Source of the DNA: Diospyros lotus
Taxonomy: Eukaryota > Streptophyta > Magnoliopsida > Ericales > Ebenaceae
Assembly: GCF_014633365.1 (NCBI RefSeq)
Contig: NC_068340.1
Span: forward strand, 16,099,879-16,163,878
Reading direction: 5' to 3'
Length of the DNA stretch: 64,000 bases
The notes under the pieces are model-generated. The model was not told the origin of the DNA. It did not search any database and saw nothing but the letters and a program-made list of their open reading frames with translations. Of this stretch, positions 44,596-55,967 are shown one piece after another. Positions within the stretch are counted from its first letter, which is position 1; the number at the start of each line of letters is the position of its first letter. The position numbers and the translations under genes are program-made.

Positions 44596-45972
44596 CACTA
44601 CAGAAAAAAAGATTTTTTGTGACGATTTTTTTGAAGAGGTTCAGAAAATCGCCGCAAAAACATCGTATTTTGCAGCGGTTTGCAAACTGCCGCAAAAAAC
44701 GTTTTTTGCAGCGATTTTTTTTTACATTTTGCGATGGTTTCCAAAAACTGTCGCAAAATTCACTAAGACATTTAATTTTGCGGTGGTTTTTTAAAACCAT
44801 CGCTAAATTAACAAAATAATTAAAAAATTAAATTAAATTTCGCGGCGATTTTTTAAAAACGCTGTAAAATTCGTTAAAAATTTTAATTTAGCAGTGATTT
44901 TTGAGAAACTGCCGCTAAATTCAAAAATAATTAAATTCAAAGAATAAAATTAAAAATTAAAATTAAATTAATAATTACCGCGATTTTTAAGAACCGCTAA
45001 ATTCAAAGAATAATTAAATAATTTAATATTAAAATTAAATTAACATTTGTCATAAATTCATTAAAAAATTAAAATTCCTTAAGAAAATAATTAAAAATTA
45101 AATTAATCAAAATATAAAATCTTAAAAATAAATTTAAAATTTAATTTAAATTAATCACAAAATTCATTAAAAAATTTAATTTAAAAAATAAAAAGAAATT
45201 TAGCAAAAGTTTAATAATTTTAAAAATTTATAAAATCTTCTTCTTATTTTTTAATGAATTAATTTGTTTATTTTAACTCAATTAATTTATTTTTAATTTA
45301 TTCCTTTATTATTTAAAAAAATAATGAATTAATTAATATTTTAATTTATATTAAAATATATAAAATGTAATTCTATAAAATAATGATTGTATTAGTATAT
45401 AAATTATATGTGCGGATATAATACAAGGGTGCTTCGTAGATTAAGTGGTTCGCGCATGCATGCGCGCAGGGAGGTTTGGGGATCGAAACTTGGGGAGGGG
45501 AAGGGCTGGAATTAATTTCCAGCAGCAACGCCACATGGCGCGCAGAGGGCTGGGGCCAACGCGGACTGAGCCCGCTAAAATTTAAAAATTAATTTTTTTA
45601 TTTTAGCGGCGGTTTTGAAACCGCTGCTAAAATTAAAAAATTAAAATTAATTTTTTTTATTTTTTTATTAAAATTAAAAAATTAAAATTAAATTTTTTTT
45701 TTTTAATTTTAGCGGCGATTTTAAAACCGCTGCTAAATATTTTAAAAATTGTCGTGAAGCATTTAGCATCGGTTTTTAAACCGCCGCAAAAAATGTTACT
45801 TAGCGACGGTTATTTCAGCGGTTCCTGAAAATCACCGCTAAATGCTTCACGACGCTTGATTTAGCGGCGATTTTTAAAACTGCAGTTAAATTACGTGAAC
45901 CACTGCAAAATGCAAAAACACCGTCGCAAAATGCAAAAAAAATCGCCGCTAAATGCTGATTTTTTTGTAATG
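44596..45972. mobile_element. Non-autonomous CACTA (En/Spm) element, 1377 bp
   Basis: Ends CACTACAGAAAAAAA and TTTTTTTGTAATG (reverse complement CATTACAAAAAAA, one transition from CACTACA), with 3-bp target duplications TCA (44593-44595, 45973-45975). The empty site is at 43009-43016 (cgcattcaattcc). Both sides hold subterminal repeats built on gcggcgatttt-aaa-ccgctgctaaa hairpins (44640-44930 and 45600-45960). The A/T-rich centre contains no transposase. Confidence 0.9.
45421..45570 (+). other. GC-rich insert with tRNA-like Pol III boxes (SINE-like), inside the CACTA element
   Basis: In an otherwise A/T-rich element, 45430-45500 reads gtgcttcgtagattaagtgg, an A-box-like start, then gcgcgcagggaggtttgggg and ATCGAAACTTG, close to the B box GGTTCGANNCC. 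Spacing between the boxes (about 40 bp) fits a tRNA-derived promoter. No target duplication or poly(A)/poly(T) end could be set. Confidence 0.35.
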
Positions 45973-46227
45973 TCAATTCCCTTTTTTCTAAAATCAGTTG
46001 AATTGGTATGACAAACACATACAAAATTTTTCTTCTTTTATTTCTGTCTTAATAAAGATCTCCCAATGAATCAACTTGGACTCCCATCCAGTAAATAAAT
46101 TTGTGTTACAACGCACACTCGTACACTGGCGATTATAAACACAATGTGCTTGCATGTTTTATTTTTTTTCTTTATTTGTTTGTGTACTTATTTAATTAAT
46201 TGCACAGAGTTAAGCGCAATCAAAATT

Positions 46228-46246
46228 TTGGTGCCGTTGCCGGGGA
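46228..46246 (+). other. Athila PBS
   Basis: TTGGTGCCGTTGCCGGGGA, the classic Athila primer binding site, complementary to the 3' end of a tRNA-Asp; six bases after the LTR end. Confidence 0.85.
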
Positions 46247-46442
46247 GATCGGTGACAAAATTATTGCTGTAGAAAAAAAAAATTATAGTTTAGTTTCTTT
46301 TGTTTTTGCTGTTGTTATTAATAATACATGAGATCGCAGTCATGTATGCTTATTGAACCATTAATTGATTTTATCATTCATTAGCATCATTATCTACAGT
46401 GGAATTGTCATTTCCATATTCTTTATGTTTTAGTATTTTAGC

Positions 46443-47650
46443 ATGTTTGTGTTTTCTAATGCATTTGGCTATCCCGATGCCATAAAACAAAACGAGTCTA
46501 GACCTCTTAGGGATTATTTGCACCTTCCCAAGCAACCAACTCCACCATGCATCAAACATCCGCTCAGTTCTTATAATCTCAAATTCGACCCATGTACTAC
46601 CCAATTGTCATCCTTAGATCATTTAAGAAATCATGTTAATTCACAACCGAGTATCAATGAGGATGATGATCTTAGTGCTAGGTTGGATTCTTTAACCAAG
46701 AAGGTGGAGTGGTTAGAGTTAGAGAATTTTCAAAATTCGAGTGAGGTTAGATGCTCGGTGTGCGAATCTTCAAATCATCACAGATGATTGTCCTTCCATA
46801 CCAGCTCTTAAGAAATTTTTGAATGGGCAACCATATGATTTACAATCACACCATAGTGAGGAGAGGTTTTCTTTTAACTAGAGTTAGGGGAGGATTTTAT
46901 CTGTCAGGCTACGACACCTAAATTTTTCTTGGAGTAATGATTCTCCATTTGAATCTCAAGAACCTTTTCCTCCACCACCTCACCAATTCGAGTTAGAGCA
47001 AGGGTTAGATCTAATGTTTATCAACCTCAGGATGCGAAATTTTTAGAGGACACCCTTCAAGGGTTTGTGCAAGGTCAAATGAGCTTTAATGCTCATGTGG
47101 CCAAATTTTTAGAACAAACCACTAAGGCCATGAGTGATATTAGTAAACAATTGACCGAGCTACCACAAACCTTGAGCGAAAGTAAGCCTGGCGAGTTTTC
47201 AACCCAACCAAATCAAAATTTTGTAGGTCAATGTCTTGGGAAGGAATTTTCATCCAGCAATAAGATAGGTCATGACCTGGTCCTGCCTACGTTTAACCCT
47301 AGGAGTGATGAACCATTTGAAACACCTGAAGACTTTAGGATGGAACAAGCCATTATGAAGAAAAATTGGACCGAAATGAATCAATTTTAGAAAAAGAAGC
47401 TAGGGAGGAAGAAGGTGATAGAACCTGAGAGCCAAAATGTGAAGATACCACGGGTCTATCCAAACTTGAGCCTAAATGTATGTCCCTTAGGCTGGTCTGT
47501 CTAGAGAGAGATCACATAAAAATAGACATGTCTGAGGTGTTTAAAAAAGTGAGAATTAGCATTCCACATTTAAATTTAATAAAACAAACAATTCCGGTTT
47601 ATGAGTTTTCAAAGGATATGTGCTTTTATTAGAAAAATCAATTTACATCA
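46443..47650 (+). pseudogene. Athila gag and pol start, second copy, degenerate
   Basis: The open part 46443-46787 has NAFGYPDAIKQNESRPLRDY, KQPTPPCIKHPLSSYNLKFD and a CCHC-like CSVCESSNHH. A frameshift and stops follow; 47067-47390 is open again (FNAHVAKFLEQTTKAMSDIS, KQLTELPQTLSE), a spacer seen between gag and protease in Athila elements. About 47528-47585 reads MSEVFKKVRISIPHLNLIKQ, the pol entry of Athila. After about 47650 pol is missing and 3' non-coding sequence begins. Confidence 0.8.
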
Positions 47651-48063
47651 TTTTGAAAATAATTTTATAAGTGGTTTAAAGCATGTGATAATTGTTGTGA
47701 TTCGAAGTGCAACCACTTATTTGATCCTTAACGGGAAGAAAAAGAAAAAGCAATAGAATAAAAAATAAGAATAAAAGGCTAGTGTTTTTGCCTTTATGTA
47801 GTTTGTTTTAATTCCGCATGTATTTGTGATGCTAACAATAAGAGTTTCTATTGTAAGCCTAACTTTTCTTAAGGAATCATTTCTCACCTTGACGCTCATT
47901 AGGTATTCCCTATCCCTATTTTTTAATTGCAGTCCAAGTTAGGGGGAAATCGTATATAGGTGGAATGATTTGGATTATATTAGGGTCACAATTTTTCTTT
48001 GTGTTTAATTCACTTTATGTTTGAGTGTGTTTAATTTTGTTGATTTTTGATGTCGTGTTTTGT

Positions 48064-48121
<58 letters not shown>

Positions 48122-48225
48122 AATAAAATAACAAAAGTAAAAAAATAAAAAAATTCCTGGGGATCCCTTGCTATCTTTTTATCTTTTATTTAAATATGCC
48201 TGCATTTGTTCTAATTTCCATAGGC
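47651..48225 (+). other. Athila 3' non-coding part and junction with segment copy 2
   Basis: Contains a PPT-like ccaagttagggggaaatcg (47934-47952) as in Athila 3' regions, a (TAA)n microsatellite (48064-48116) and an A-rich run. Homology to the start of segment copy 1 (16926) begins at about 48226 (gttaggctatatt), so the tandem-duplication breakpoint is here. No gene. Confidence 0.55.
48064..48116. repeat. (TAA)n microsatellite
   Basis: About 17 perfect ATA/TAA triplets close to the duplication breakpoint. Confidence 0.95.
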
Positions 48226-48431
48226 TTTTTGTTAGGCTATATTCGAGTACAAGGGAGACAGGAAGGTGTAGGAACAAATGGGGAGTGAAACGGAGTTGAA
48301 ATGAGAGAGAAACAACCAAAAATAGAAGCCCTGCCGAGTTCGCGTCGTTATCACTAGAGAAGACAATGGGTGCATGTGATACACGCATTAGATCAGGTTG
48401 CACGTGAAGAACCTTTCAGAGGCGTGTGTAA

Positions 48432-49047
48432 TGTAATACCCAGTATTACATGGTGTTGGAAAGAATATGATTTCTAGCTATTTTTTTTTAAAAGAACCTT
48501 GAGTGGTCTGGGAGCCTGAAAGTCGGCTTCGAGAAAAGAAGTAATAAATTTTGAATCAATGGAAAGGAATTCCATAAGACTTGGATGTCTAGGAAAAAGG
48601 CATCACATTGGCAAACGTCTCGATGGGAGGTTAATGATGCTGAAAGCAGTCAGATCGAGAATATTTTCTGTGCAAGCTCGAATTGTGGCCAAAATCAAAT
48701 GTTCGTAAGGGACATCCAAGAAGTCAGTGGGACCCTGAGAGTGGTCCGTTTTTGCAAGTGGGATAATACTAAAACGTTTTTGGGAGGAATAGAGGTCATG
48801 TGCAAGCGTATGACCAAATCAATTTTTATCGAGTAAGGGTTAGTTATTAATTTTTGGAGAAATCAAGTCTCGGGGTGGCTTGATGGTAATTTGTTCTTCC
48901 CTAAAATGAAGAATTAATGAGAAATAATGGATGGCCAAGATGGAGGATTGGAAGCTAAGATTAGTGTTTAAGAGTGACACTTGCAAACTCTTTCCCAAGA
49001 GAATGGAGAGATAAATTAATGCAAAAAGAAAAGAAAATGGTCATTCT
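48432..49047 (+). repeat. LTR family C, 5' fragment in copy 2
   Basis: TGTAATACCCAGTATTACA start, aligned with 18245-18815, cut by LTR B at 49048 in attct (18811 in copy 1 reads ttattctagc). The upstream gtgtaa matches the copy 1 flank, so the C insertion predates the duplication. Confidence 0.85.
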
Positions 49048-50211
49048 TGTAATACCCCAAAATTTAATATAAAGGGATGATGCAATAAAGTGTTTAAGTG
49101 TAAATGGAAATAGTTTTAAGGACTTAAATGCAAAATAAAGGATAATAATTGTCATGATAAAGGCTTGTTTGAGAAGCCTTGAGTTGGTAAAGGATAACGT
49201 CTCCAAATGAATGTCATGATAAAAGCTTGTTAGGAAAGCTTTCTTTGGTGTAAACTTTCATTGGAAGACTTATGGTCATAATAAAGGCTTGTGGGAGAAG
49301 CCTTGAGGTGGAAAGATTATATTGGATAATTGTATTCAAAAGTCTTAAACCATGATTATCTTTATTTCTTAATTCAAAAGTAAATGGAGTTGGAAGCATG
49401 TTATTGGCTTGCTAAAAGATAAGAATAAGATGGGTTGAATAAAGGGTCACGTAAAGGGCAAATGGAGAAATGAGATTGGAAAAAGGAGAAGCTTGAATAG
49501 GAAGATTGGTTATAATGATTAAAAGTCTTAACTTGGGAGACTTAACTTGGGAGACTTGAATTGGCTTGCAAAGGAAGGAGAAGATGGAGCTTATCTTGAA
49601 GGCCACGTGAAGGTACTTGGAAGCTTAGGATTGGAAGAAATGAAGGCTTGCTTGAGAAGATTGCAAAATTCTAAAGTTGTGATGATTATTTGGGTGGAAA
49701 ATGAGCAACTTGGTGGCCAAGTAAAATCTTGAGGATTTGGGCATTTAAAGGCTATATAAAGGGAGGAGGAAGGGCCAAGAGAAGCAAAGGAGAAAGGAAA
49801 GAAAGCAAGTGCAAGAAAAAGAAAAGAAAAAGCAAAGAAGGAAGGAAAGAGAGACCAGATTGGAAATCACCAAAAACGGAAAAGAAAGCTAAAAGGTAAG
49901 TCACTTTTCTTTCTGTAAGTCGTAGTACATTGAAAGGGGAGTTCGTAGGTTCAAACGGAGAGAAAATCGGAGTTAAAATGAGCAAGATATGGCCGTTTTA
50001 AATTTTGGGTTGCAAAATAGAGAAGGGGTAGCGCGTGGCCACCCTTCCGGGGGCCCTGAGGGCACATCCAACCTCCGTTTAGCCTGAAATTTTCACCGTT
50101 GTTCTCCATTTTTATTACCTAGAACCTTGTATAAAATATTCAAGTTTGTTTACTTAAATCCATGATTTCTGCAGAAACATCCCCTAGTGCAAGAAATCGG
50201 GCTGTAAACCG
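49048..50211 (+). repeat. LTR family B, plus strand, runs into the assembly gap
   Basis: TGTAATACCCCAAAA start; repeated ggcttg...gagaagcc units (49160-49300); TATA box 49753-49760; GA-rich leader; gttcaaacggagagaaaatcgg (about 49950). It aligns in reverse with the LARD-like LTRs (9733-10515 and 14500-14960). The end near 50160-50211 (atttctgcagaaacatcccc) matches 14518-14560 reversed. The 3' end is hidden by the gap. Confidence 0.8.
49753..49760 (+). promoter_or_regulatory. TATA box of LTR B (plus copy)
   Basis: ggcTATATAAAggg, the same as in the minus-strand copy at 10068-10074. Confidence 0.55.
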
Positions 50212-50311
50212 NNNNNNNNNNNNNNNNNNNNNNNNNNNNNNNNNNNNNNNNNNNNNNNNNNNNNNNNNNNNNNNNNNNNNNNNNNNNNNNNNNNNNNNNN
50301 NNNNNNNNNNN
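50212..50311. other. Assembly gap, 100 N
   Basis: A round 100-base N run, so its length is a placeholder. It lies inside LTR B-related repeats, where short reads or scaffolding commonly fail; the true missing sequence may be a whole element. Confidence 1.
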
Positions 50312-50978
50312 TGCAGGGGGAGATTTCATACTACCTATTGCATTCACTCTCACAAAATTTTATTTTGAACCCTGAGTAAGATGTTTCATATCTTATATCG
50401 ACATATTCAAACGTGTTGGGTGCCACCAAAACCGAGAGCAATTAAAAAGAGTTGCATCTTGAGAGAAGAGGGTTTATCGAAGACAAACAAAGAGTTAACG
50501 AGTTAGAGGGAGAGAGAGAAGATGGTTATCGAAGATTTATAATTGTTAGGTGTCATCTCCTAATTTTATAGTGGCTTTTTAATTGATAGGCATTGGTTTT
50601 ATATACAACTCAATACTAACGACATTTATTTTGTTAATTTGAGAAATGATTAATCTTTAAATGCCAATAGTAAAATAAAATATAAACAAATAACAACAAA
50701 AGTTTGTTATCTATCAATTAAACCTCCACAATTTGGGTGACCCAAGAAGTCTCTTAATTTTAATTATGTTTAAAATTAATTAATAATCAATTAAGTAATG
50801 GATTTGGGCAGTCATATGAAGAAAAACAAAAGTAATAGATTTGGACGTGGGTAGAATGGTGAGTTCAAAATGCTTGCTAGGTGTCATCTTATGATTTCAT
50901 TTCAGGTTCACTATTCAATTATAAGCTATGTTGGGCTTGTGAATGCAAGTCACAATTTAAGAAACAAATTGAAGAGAA

Positions 50979-51024
<46 letters not shown>

Positions 51025-51651
51025 GCGCGACAAAAGGGTGAGGAAGGAAGATGAGGGTTTATTGTAGAAAGAAAGCTACCAAAGATTGATCTTATCGGAA
51101 AGAAAAGCCACTGAAGAAATTGTCGATTGAAGAAGCAGAAGACGACCCTTCCTCTCCCTCAGGTGATTTCTTCCTTTTCTTTCTCTTTCCTTTTCTCTAA
51201 GATTTTGCACTATACTAGGGTTACGACCACATATGGTTGGAAGATCAAAAAGGGCTTTTCTTTTTGGAGCCTGAAATTAAACCCTATCCGAACTTGAACC
51301 ATAACCAGATTAGCGACATATCCTAAAGAAAACATCAGACTCCATCATGGTTAGACTTCAAAATCTGGTGAAAGGTTAATAATTTAGATTCAATTGTTAT
51401 TAGTTTATTCAAATTGAAATGAAAGAGAATAGGTGAATTAATAGTTTTGCTTTGTTATATGTATGCTTTTTGAGATCTTGTACCATGTTGCATATCCATC
51501 ATTATTCTTTTCCGATTGTGAAGTACTTTATTCTACAATAACCTACCATAAATTCTTACCTTTGAAGTAATGTTATTACTTGAGTTAAAATGAAAAACCT
51601 TTTTGTGAAAGATTCAGAAAAAAAACATTTCTGAAAATTGATTGACAAATA
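50312..51651. other. Duplicated backbone, non-coding (copy 2), with Tekay empty site
   Basis: agggggagatttcatact onwards matches 21188-21406, then continues without a break into the match for 31966 on. The unoccupied Tekay target GAAGA is 50518-50522. A GA microsatellite follows (50981-51020, much longer than the 20 bp at 32427). No coding signal. Confidence 0.7.
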
Positions 51652-51765
51652 TTACTTTGCGTCTAGATTCTTAGGCATGTTAACAAATCTGGAAAAAAAC
51701 TTCCTCAGAGCTTCATGCTCATAGGGAAACTTAACTAGAATCTCAACCTCACCTTGCCTTTTGTT
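51652..51765 (-). pseudogene. Exon-like 37-codon C-terminal fragment, unknown protein (copy 2)
   Basis: Paralogue of 33079-33192: VEILVKFPYEHEALRKFF, SRFVNMPKNLDAK, stop. Same length, no indel, and a splice-acceptor-like TTTCTTTTAG before it. Differences are mostly single substitutions. Family unknown. Confidence 0.4.
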
Positions 51766-53340
51766 CTAAAAGAAATTAGGTTATTAAAATTTTTTCTCAT
51801 CCTCATAATGTCTTTCTAGAACTCAATAATATTCCTTAACCAACAATCATTACTCTTTTCCAATATAATGTGAATCTCACCCCTGAAGATGATGTTACAC
51901 TTGCCTGAATAATCTCACAATTTAATCTAAAACACCATAGAAAAGAAGACAAATAGAAGAAACGTTATGGAAGTTAAAGGGGAGAATAAGCTATGTACAA
52001 AGAAAAAAAAAAGAAAGAAAAATTCCTCCTTTTTGAGCACAAAGCCAACTATTAAACAACCTTTTCACAGTAATAACTGTTGTTTTATTGAATTTTCTTT
52101 GCTAATAGAATCATAATTCTAACTTTTGTCTTAATGGATTGGTATGAGATCAAATTCTAAACAAGTTTGCAATTTTTTTGCTTAAAAAGAATACTATTTT
52201 GATAAATTACTACCAAATTAGCATCCAAGACGAGATATTTCTCAATCCAGCATACAAATTTCCATAGTAGTAGCCGTAACATGTAGGGGCATAGACTCAC
52301 AGTTCAACTAGTTAGTTGTTCAATCCAATATTTAGGAAATTTTGCTAAGCATTGGATAATTAAGGACATGTTGAAAACCAATGTATATTAGATTCAAACT
52401 AACAATTTAATCAAGGATTTTAAATTAAGAAAAATAAAGAAAAATAAAAAAATGAACCTGTTATCGAACTCTTGTACAAATAAACAAGAAAAGGCACAAA
52501 AAAATATAACAAAAGTTGGTAACTTTCATCTCAATTGGCATGTGTGTAGTGTTGTGATGGCGTGGATAACCTTCCATCTCAATTGGCATCGATAACCTTC
52601 CATCTCAATTCCCCATCCTTTATATTAGTTAAAGGTGCACTAATTGTGGTCACAATTACTTGGTAACTTTCTCACTGGATAATTCCTTGCAAAAGTTTCT
52701 TTGGTTTCATATCAACCGTCCACTTGGGTAATTTATAGCCACTTTGATGATTTCTCATCACACATTTCAATTGAAATTTCTAGGAATGTATGATATTGTA
52801 TGGTGAAATACTTGTTCACACCATCTCCAACCTGAAGAAATACGATCACCATTTTAATGTCATAGCATTCCAACTAAATTCCCACTATATTACTTGTTGT
52901 GTCAAGGAGTTCCTTATGTGTTTCCCCATCTTATTCTCATATTGCTTTGTTGTTCACCAACATATATCATTGATCCTTCGTCGGGAATCATAGAGATAAT
53001 TAGGAGCAGTAGCGGTAACAGAGATCAAGAGTAGTTGGATATTATTTATAGTTAACTTATAGTTATGGGAAAGTACTGGAGTAGTGGTAACTGATGTTTA
53101 AAAAACTGTTAGATAGCTTTATATATGAAGTTATGCCATATTACCAAGATTATCAAGTAAATTGTGGAAGTATTTTCTCTCATTTTCTCCCTACAACTCT
53201 CTACTTCCCTCTCTTATTCTCTAGGCTTTCTCCCTAAGGTTCTCTATTTTCTATCTTCATTTCTTCTTCTTCTTCTTCTTCTTCTTCTTCTTCTTCTTCT
53301 TCTTCTCCCTGTTTGTCACTAGAAATCATAGATTAAAAAC
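51766..53340. other. Duplicated backbone, non-coding (copy 2)
   Basis: Matches 33193-35030 with a deletion of about 500 bp (equivalent to 33950-34250) and a small duplication (ccttccatctcaattggcat, near 52520-52600). It includes the remains of the minus-strand exon-like piece (52600-52780), the LTR end and a long (CTT)n run (53261-53306). No gene. Confidence 0.45.
53261..53306. repeat. (TTC)n microsatellite
   Basis: About 15 triplets; copy 1 has only about 5 at 34968-34982, so the repeat expanded after the duplication. Confidence 0.9.
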
Positions 53341-53699
53341 CTAGGATCTTGACAATTTGGTATGAGAGTGGTTAGTTCTCGAATTACAGCCTGCAATTAT
53401 ATACCTTGAAACTATGGCGGATGGTACCTGAATGATGCAATTAGAGGCACAAGTCAGTGAGGTTAACTCCTTGGTGATAAGTTTGCAAACTCAAATGGAG
53501 GTATTGGAGGCTGTGGTGAGCAAAAGCCAGGAAGGAATGTAGTCACTGGAAAATAAGTTGGATGCCTCTATGGAAGGTTTGACTAAGAGGATGGACAATT
53601 TCCTATAAATGTTTTCTAAGATTCCATAAGTCTACCTGAGGAGCATTGAGATCCTATCTTAGAAGGTAATGGCTCAAGTCTTAAACAAACTAAAACTCA

Positions 53700-55000
53700 T
53701 GTAGTAGAGGTAGAAAACATGAATAAAGTTACTTGGAAATTAACAAAACTACTCGAGGATAATAAAGCAGTTAAATGCAAATGGATATTCAAGAAGAAAA
53801 AAAGGTAAATTGGAGTTAAAAAGCGTGGTATAAAGCTAGACTCAGCAAAGAGGTACAACCAGATTCCAAGTGTTGAATTTACAAACGTATTTTCTCCAGT
53901 TGTAAAGCGGAGTTCCATTAAGGAACTACTTGGTATTGTGGCTACCAAGATCTTGAACTTGAATCGATGGATATCAAGACAACATTTTTACATAGGGAAC
54001 TTAGTGAGGATATCTATATGCATCAACCAGAGGATTTTGAAGTTACAGACAAAGAAGACTATGTGTGCCAGTTAAAGAAATCTCTATATGGCCTAAAACA
54101 GTCTCCTCGACAGTGGTACAAATGGTTTGATTTCTTTATGATTAAGTATAATTTTAATAGATGCAATTATGATAATTGTGTCTATTTTAAAAGGAACAAG
54201 AACAAGTCCTTTATATATCTACTTCTATATGTTGATGATATGCTAGTAGCATTAAAAGATAAAGATAACATAAGGAGATTGAAAACACAACTTAACAAAG
54301 AATTTGAGATGAAGGATTTGGGAGCAGGGAAAAGATACTTGGAATGCAAATTTCAAGAGACAGGGAGGTGGGTAAATTGTATCTAAGTCAAAAAGGATAC
54401 ATTGGGAAAGTTCTACCTAAATTCAATATGCAGAAGGCTAAACCTGTATACTCTGTTGACTGCCTATTTTATACTTTCATCTAGCTTGTCTCCTCAATCA
54501 GATGATGACATTGACAAGATGTCAAAAATTCCATACTCTAGCATAGTGGGTTGTCTTATGTATACTATGGTTTGTACACGCCCTAATTTGGCTCATGCAA
54601 CGAGGGTGGTTAGCAGATACATGGCTAACCCTTCTAAAGAACATTAAAAGGAAGTCCAACAGATTCTCCGATATTTGTGTGGTACCGTTGATGCTTGTTT
54701 ATTGTTCAGAAACACTAAAAGTGGAGTTATTGGTTTTTTTTTTATTCTGATTTTGCAGGTGATCCTGAGAAAAGAAGATTGCTTACTTGGTATGTATTCC
54801 CAATTGAGGTTGTGCTATTAGTTGGAAGGTTACCTTACAGTCCACCGTTGCCTTGTCTACTAATGAAGCTGAATATATGGCAATTACTATGGCTATTAAA
54901 GAAGTCATTTTACTCGAAGTGTTGATTGGTGAAATCAATGAGAATCTTCAAAATAGTACGGTCTATTGTGACAATCAAAGTTTAATTTTCCTTACAGAAA
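53700..55000 (+). pseudogene. Ty1/copia reverse transcriptase and RNase H (copy 2)
   Basis: Better kept than copy 1: 53967-54386 is open for 139 codons with MDIKTTFLHRELSEDIYM, LYGLKQSPRQWYKW and an intact catalytic YVDDM. RNase H: MSKIPYSSIVGCLMYTMVCT (54519 on) and NEAEYMAITMAIKEVI (54859 on), [13 protein letters not shown]. It ends abruptly at about 55000, where it is joined to F-box-type sequence. A frameshift at about 54380 and stops remain. Confidence 0.88.
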
Positions 55001-55588
55001 CTAAGATTTTGCAACTTCCAAGTTTACGCTTTTCAAGTCTTGGGCAACTTGAGATCAATTTAGAAAGGACCTTGGAAATAATGGCAACATCCTAAAACTC
55101 TAAGGAAAGAAGCATGCTAAATCCTCTGAATCTAGGAGGAGGATTAAACGTACAAAAATGGAGTTCCAAATGTTTAAGCTGAAGACACACAAAACAAAAA
55201 TGAAGATGGCAATTTATATGCTTCACCTCTCTAAAAAGGAAGGATGAGTTCTTGGATATCATTGTTTGACACAAAATGAATCAAATGATCGATCTCAAAA
55301 CAACTTTTCAGTGCATACAAGGATAGTTTGAACTTGATTATTGGACCACAATGACGAAGTACAACTTGATACATTGCCATGAGAGGCTCATTTTTAGGCG
55401 TTGTCCTTGCTTTCCTATAGAATTCATTATTAGATACAAGTTGGGGAAGCCTCTCCCAACTATATCTCTATTTCTTTAACAAAATACTAGTCCTCACTGC
55501 ATCCTCTATTGGGAAGCACATTAGAATTTTTTTTTTCTTTCACATGTGCAGGATGGTGACTGATTATGTCTAAACTTGATCTTTCCAT
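55001..55588 (-). pseudogene. F-box/FBD/LRR-type pseudogene, left arm, copy 2
   Basis: Reads leftwards from ATG 55588 (MERSSLDIISHHPAHV) through KPLLVF-like broken parts to LQLKHLELHFCTFNPPPRF (55200-55110). The 3' part is fused in the plus sense to copia RNase H at 55000, where the junction shares the short word ttac/aaact with both parents. Stops and frame changes throughout. Confidence 0.7.
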
Positions 55589-55967
55589 TTTCTTTATACA
55601 ATCAATCTGCAAGTTACTAGCTATTCTGTCGAGGCTTTTATACAATTTGCTAGCATAAAAGTAAAAGAACATCAAGAAGTATCCCATTATGATATATCCT
55701 TTTATAACATCGTTACTAACCCAAATCTATATCAATATGAAGAAAAAGATAAGAATATCAGAGCAAGATTTTTGGAAACCCAGAAATCTTTCACTAATAA
55801 TTTTATCTTTTTATTTATACTAATCTAGATTTAGGTTTAGTAGTGACGTTTTAAAAGGATATATCATAATGGGTTACTTCTTGATGTTCTTCTAATTTTG
55901 TACTAGAAAATTCTATAAAAGCCTTAACAGAATAGCTAGTAACTTGCAGATTGAGAGTATAAAGAAA

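Larger units (their letters stand above)
43980..46222 (+). repeat. Athila-type LTR, second partial copy (holds a CACTA element)
   Basis: Corresponds to 41972-43200 of the first copy (aattggcccagcaattgaag in both) with about 420 bp deleted at 44262 (gttatgttctt / ctaccaaatacttg), plus the 44596-45972 insertion. It ends gcgcaatca at 46222, just before the intact PBS. Confidence 0.8.
16926..48225. other. Segmental duplication, copy 1 (with later insertions)
   Basis: The blocks 16926-17011, 18099-18800, 21180-21406, 31961-40139 and 41503-42925 align in the same order and orientation with 48226-49047, 50312-57474 and 57475-58545. Everything else between them in copy 1 is either a bounded insertion (hAT, Tekay, 1.36-kb block) or the Athila part that separates the copies. 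Identity by eye is high (most differences are transitions), but was not computed. Confidence 0.85.
39894..48225 (+). mobile_element. Athila-type Ty3/gypsy element, rearranged, with two PBSs
   Basis: An LTR start TGTAATGACCCGAG at 39894, a PBS of Athila type at 43215 (degenerate) and again at 46228 (TTGGTGCCGTTGCCGGGGA, intact), gag after each, a pol fragment (MSEVFKKVRISIPHLNLI, about 47528-47580), then a PPT-like ccaagttagggggaaatcg (47934) and 3' sequence with a TAA microsatellite. A partial LTR-gag unit has been duplicated in tandem and most of pol deleted. Confidence 0.75.

Noticed and set aside
53967..54386. Active copia reverse transcriptase
   Set aside because: YVDDM is intact, but gag and integrase are missing, a frameshift follows, and the 3' end and LTR are deleted.
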